This document shows positions 6,339-6,380 of a stretch of 6,380 nt of DNA, piece by piece (the stretch's first letter is position 1; each line of letters starts with the position of its first letter). The stretch is from Clostridia bacterium (GTDB taxonomy: Bacteria; Bacillota_A; Clostridia; UBA1212). Both the position numbers and the translations under genes were made by a program. The notes under the pieces were generated by a model that saw only the letters and a program-made list of their open reading frames with translations, was not told the origin of the DNA and did not search any database. Where the stretch lies: the NCBI GenBank assembly GCA_017464985.1, contig JAFTXL010000014.1, forward strand, positions 1 through 6,380, read 5' to 3'.

Positions 6339-6380
6339 ATGAAAAAAATTGCTGTTTTCTGAGGAACATTTGACCCCGTG
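6339..6380 (+). pseudogene. 5' end of a NadD-like nucleotidylyltransferase with an in-frame TGA at codon 8
   Basis: The ATG at 6339 follows AAAGGAG (6321-6327) at 11 nt. The codons read MKKIAVF, then TGA (6360-6362), then GTFDPV to the window edge, all in one frame. This is the N-terminal phosphate-binding signature of HxGH nucleotidylyltransferases. Nicotinate-mononucleotide adenylyltransferase (nadD, NAD synthesis) typically reads VFGGTFDPVHNGH, so TGA stands where Gly is expected, one base from GGA. Phosphopantetheine adenylyltransferase (coaD) is the alternative, with Pro, Ser or Thr at that place. The HxGH motif that would help to decide lies outside the window. The product cannot be made in one piece under standard decoding. 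Explanations include a base error, a recent nonsense mutation, or recoding such as selenocysteine insertion. TGA ends three other genes in this window, so reassignment across the genome is unlikely. The label pseudogene is provisional because only 42 nt are visible. Confidence 0.6.

Noticed and set aside
6339..6380. A genome-wide UGA-to-Gly code as the reason for the TGA in the nadD-like start.
   Set aside because: The VTC-domain gene, miaB and nfo all end at TGA at the expected family lengths or just before the next ribosome site, so TGA acts as stop in this genome.

Overview
The window looks like chromosomal DNA of a low-to-moderate GC, Gram-positive anaerobe of the Clostridia, most likely a gut or rumen member of the Ruminococcaceae/Oscillospiraceae or Lachnospiraceae. 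This is inferred from the gene families (a VTC-domain protein next to a DUF4956 protein, a clostridial-type MiaB, the ACT/UPF0210 pair), strong purine-rich Shine-Dalgarno sites, free use of GTG and TTG starts, and short gene spacing. No mobile element, phage gene, CRISPR array, tRNA or rRNA was seen. All genes are on the + strand.

Left block (1-3404). The 3' part of a VTC-type polyphosphate polymerase-domain gene enters from outside the window and overlaps by 32 nt a four-helix membrane protein of the DUF4956 family. miaB (tRNA-A37 methylthiotransferase, GTG start) follows after 25 nt, and nfo (endonuclease IV) after a further 22 nt. The tight spacing suggests one transcription unit, although its members share no obvious pathway: a membrane/polyphosphate-related pair, then tRNA modification, then base-excision DNA repair.

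Intergenic region (3405-3578). This is the only sizeable gap. It holds a perfect 14-bp GC-rich hairpin (likely terminator of the left block), nested in a wider 7-bp inverted repeat, followed by a good extended -10 promoter for the right block.

Right block (3603-6380). First is a membrane-anchored, extracellular protein related to PdaA-type (NodB/CE4) peptidoglycan deacetylases in which the catalytic and metal-binding residues of the motifs have been replaced, so it is probably a pseudoenzyme. Next is the widely conserved pair of a small ACT-domain protein (UPF0237) and a UPF0210/DUF711 ('PFL family') protein with a TTG start. The last 42 nt hold the first codons of a nucleotidylyltransferase gene, most like nadD, interrupted at codon 8 by an in-frame TGA just before the GTFDPV signature.

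The two observations most worth following are the catalytically dead PdaA-like protein and the in-frame TGA in the nadD-like start. TGA is the normal stop of three other genes here, so a genome-wide change of code does not explain the latter.
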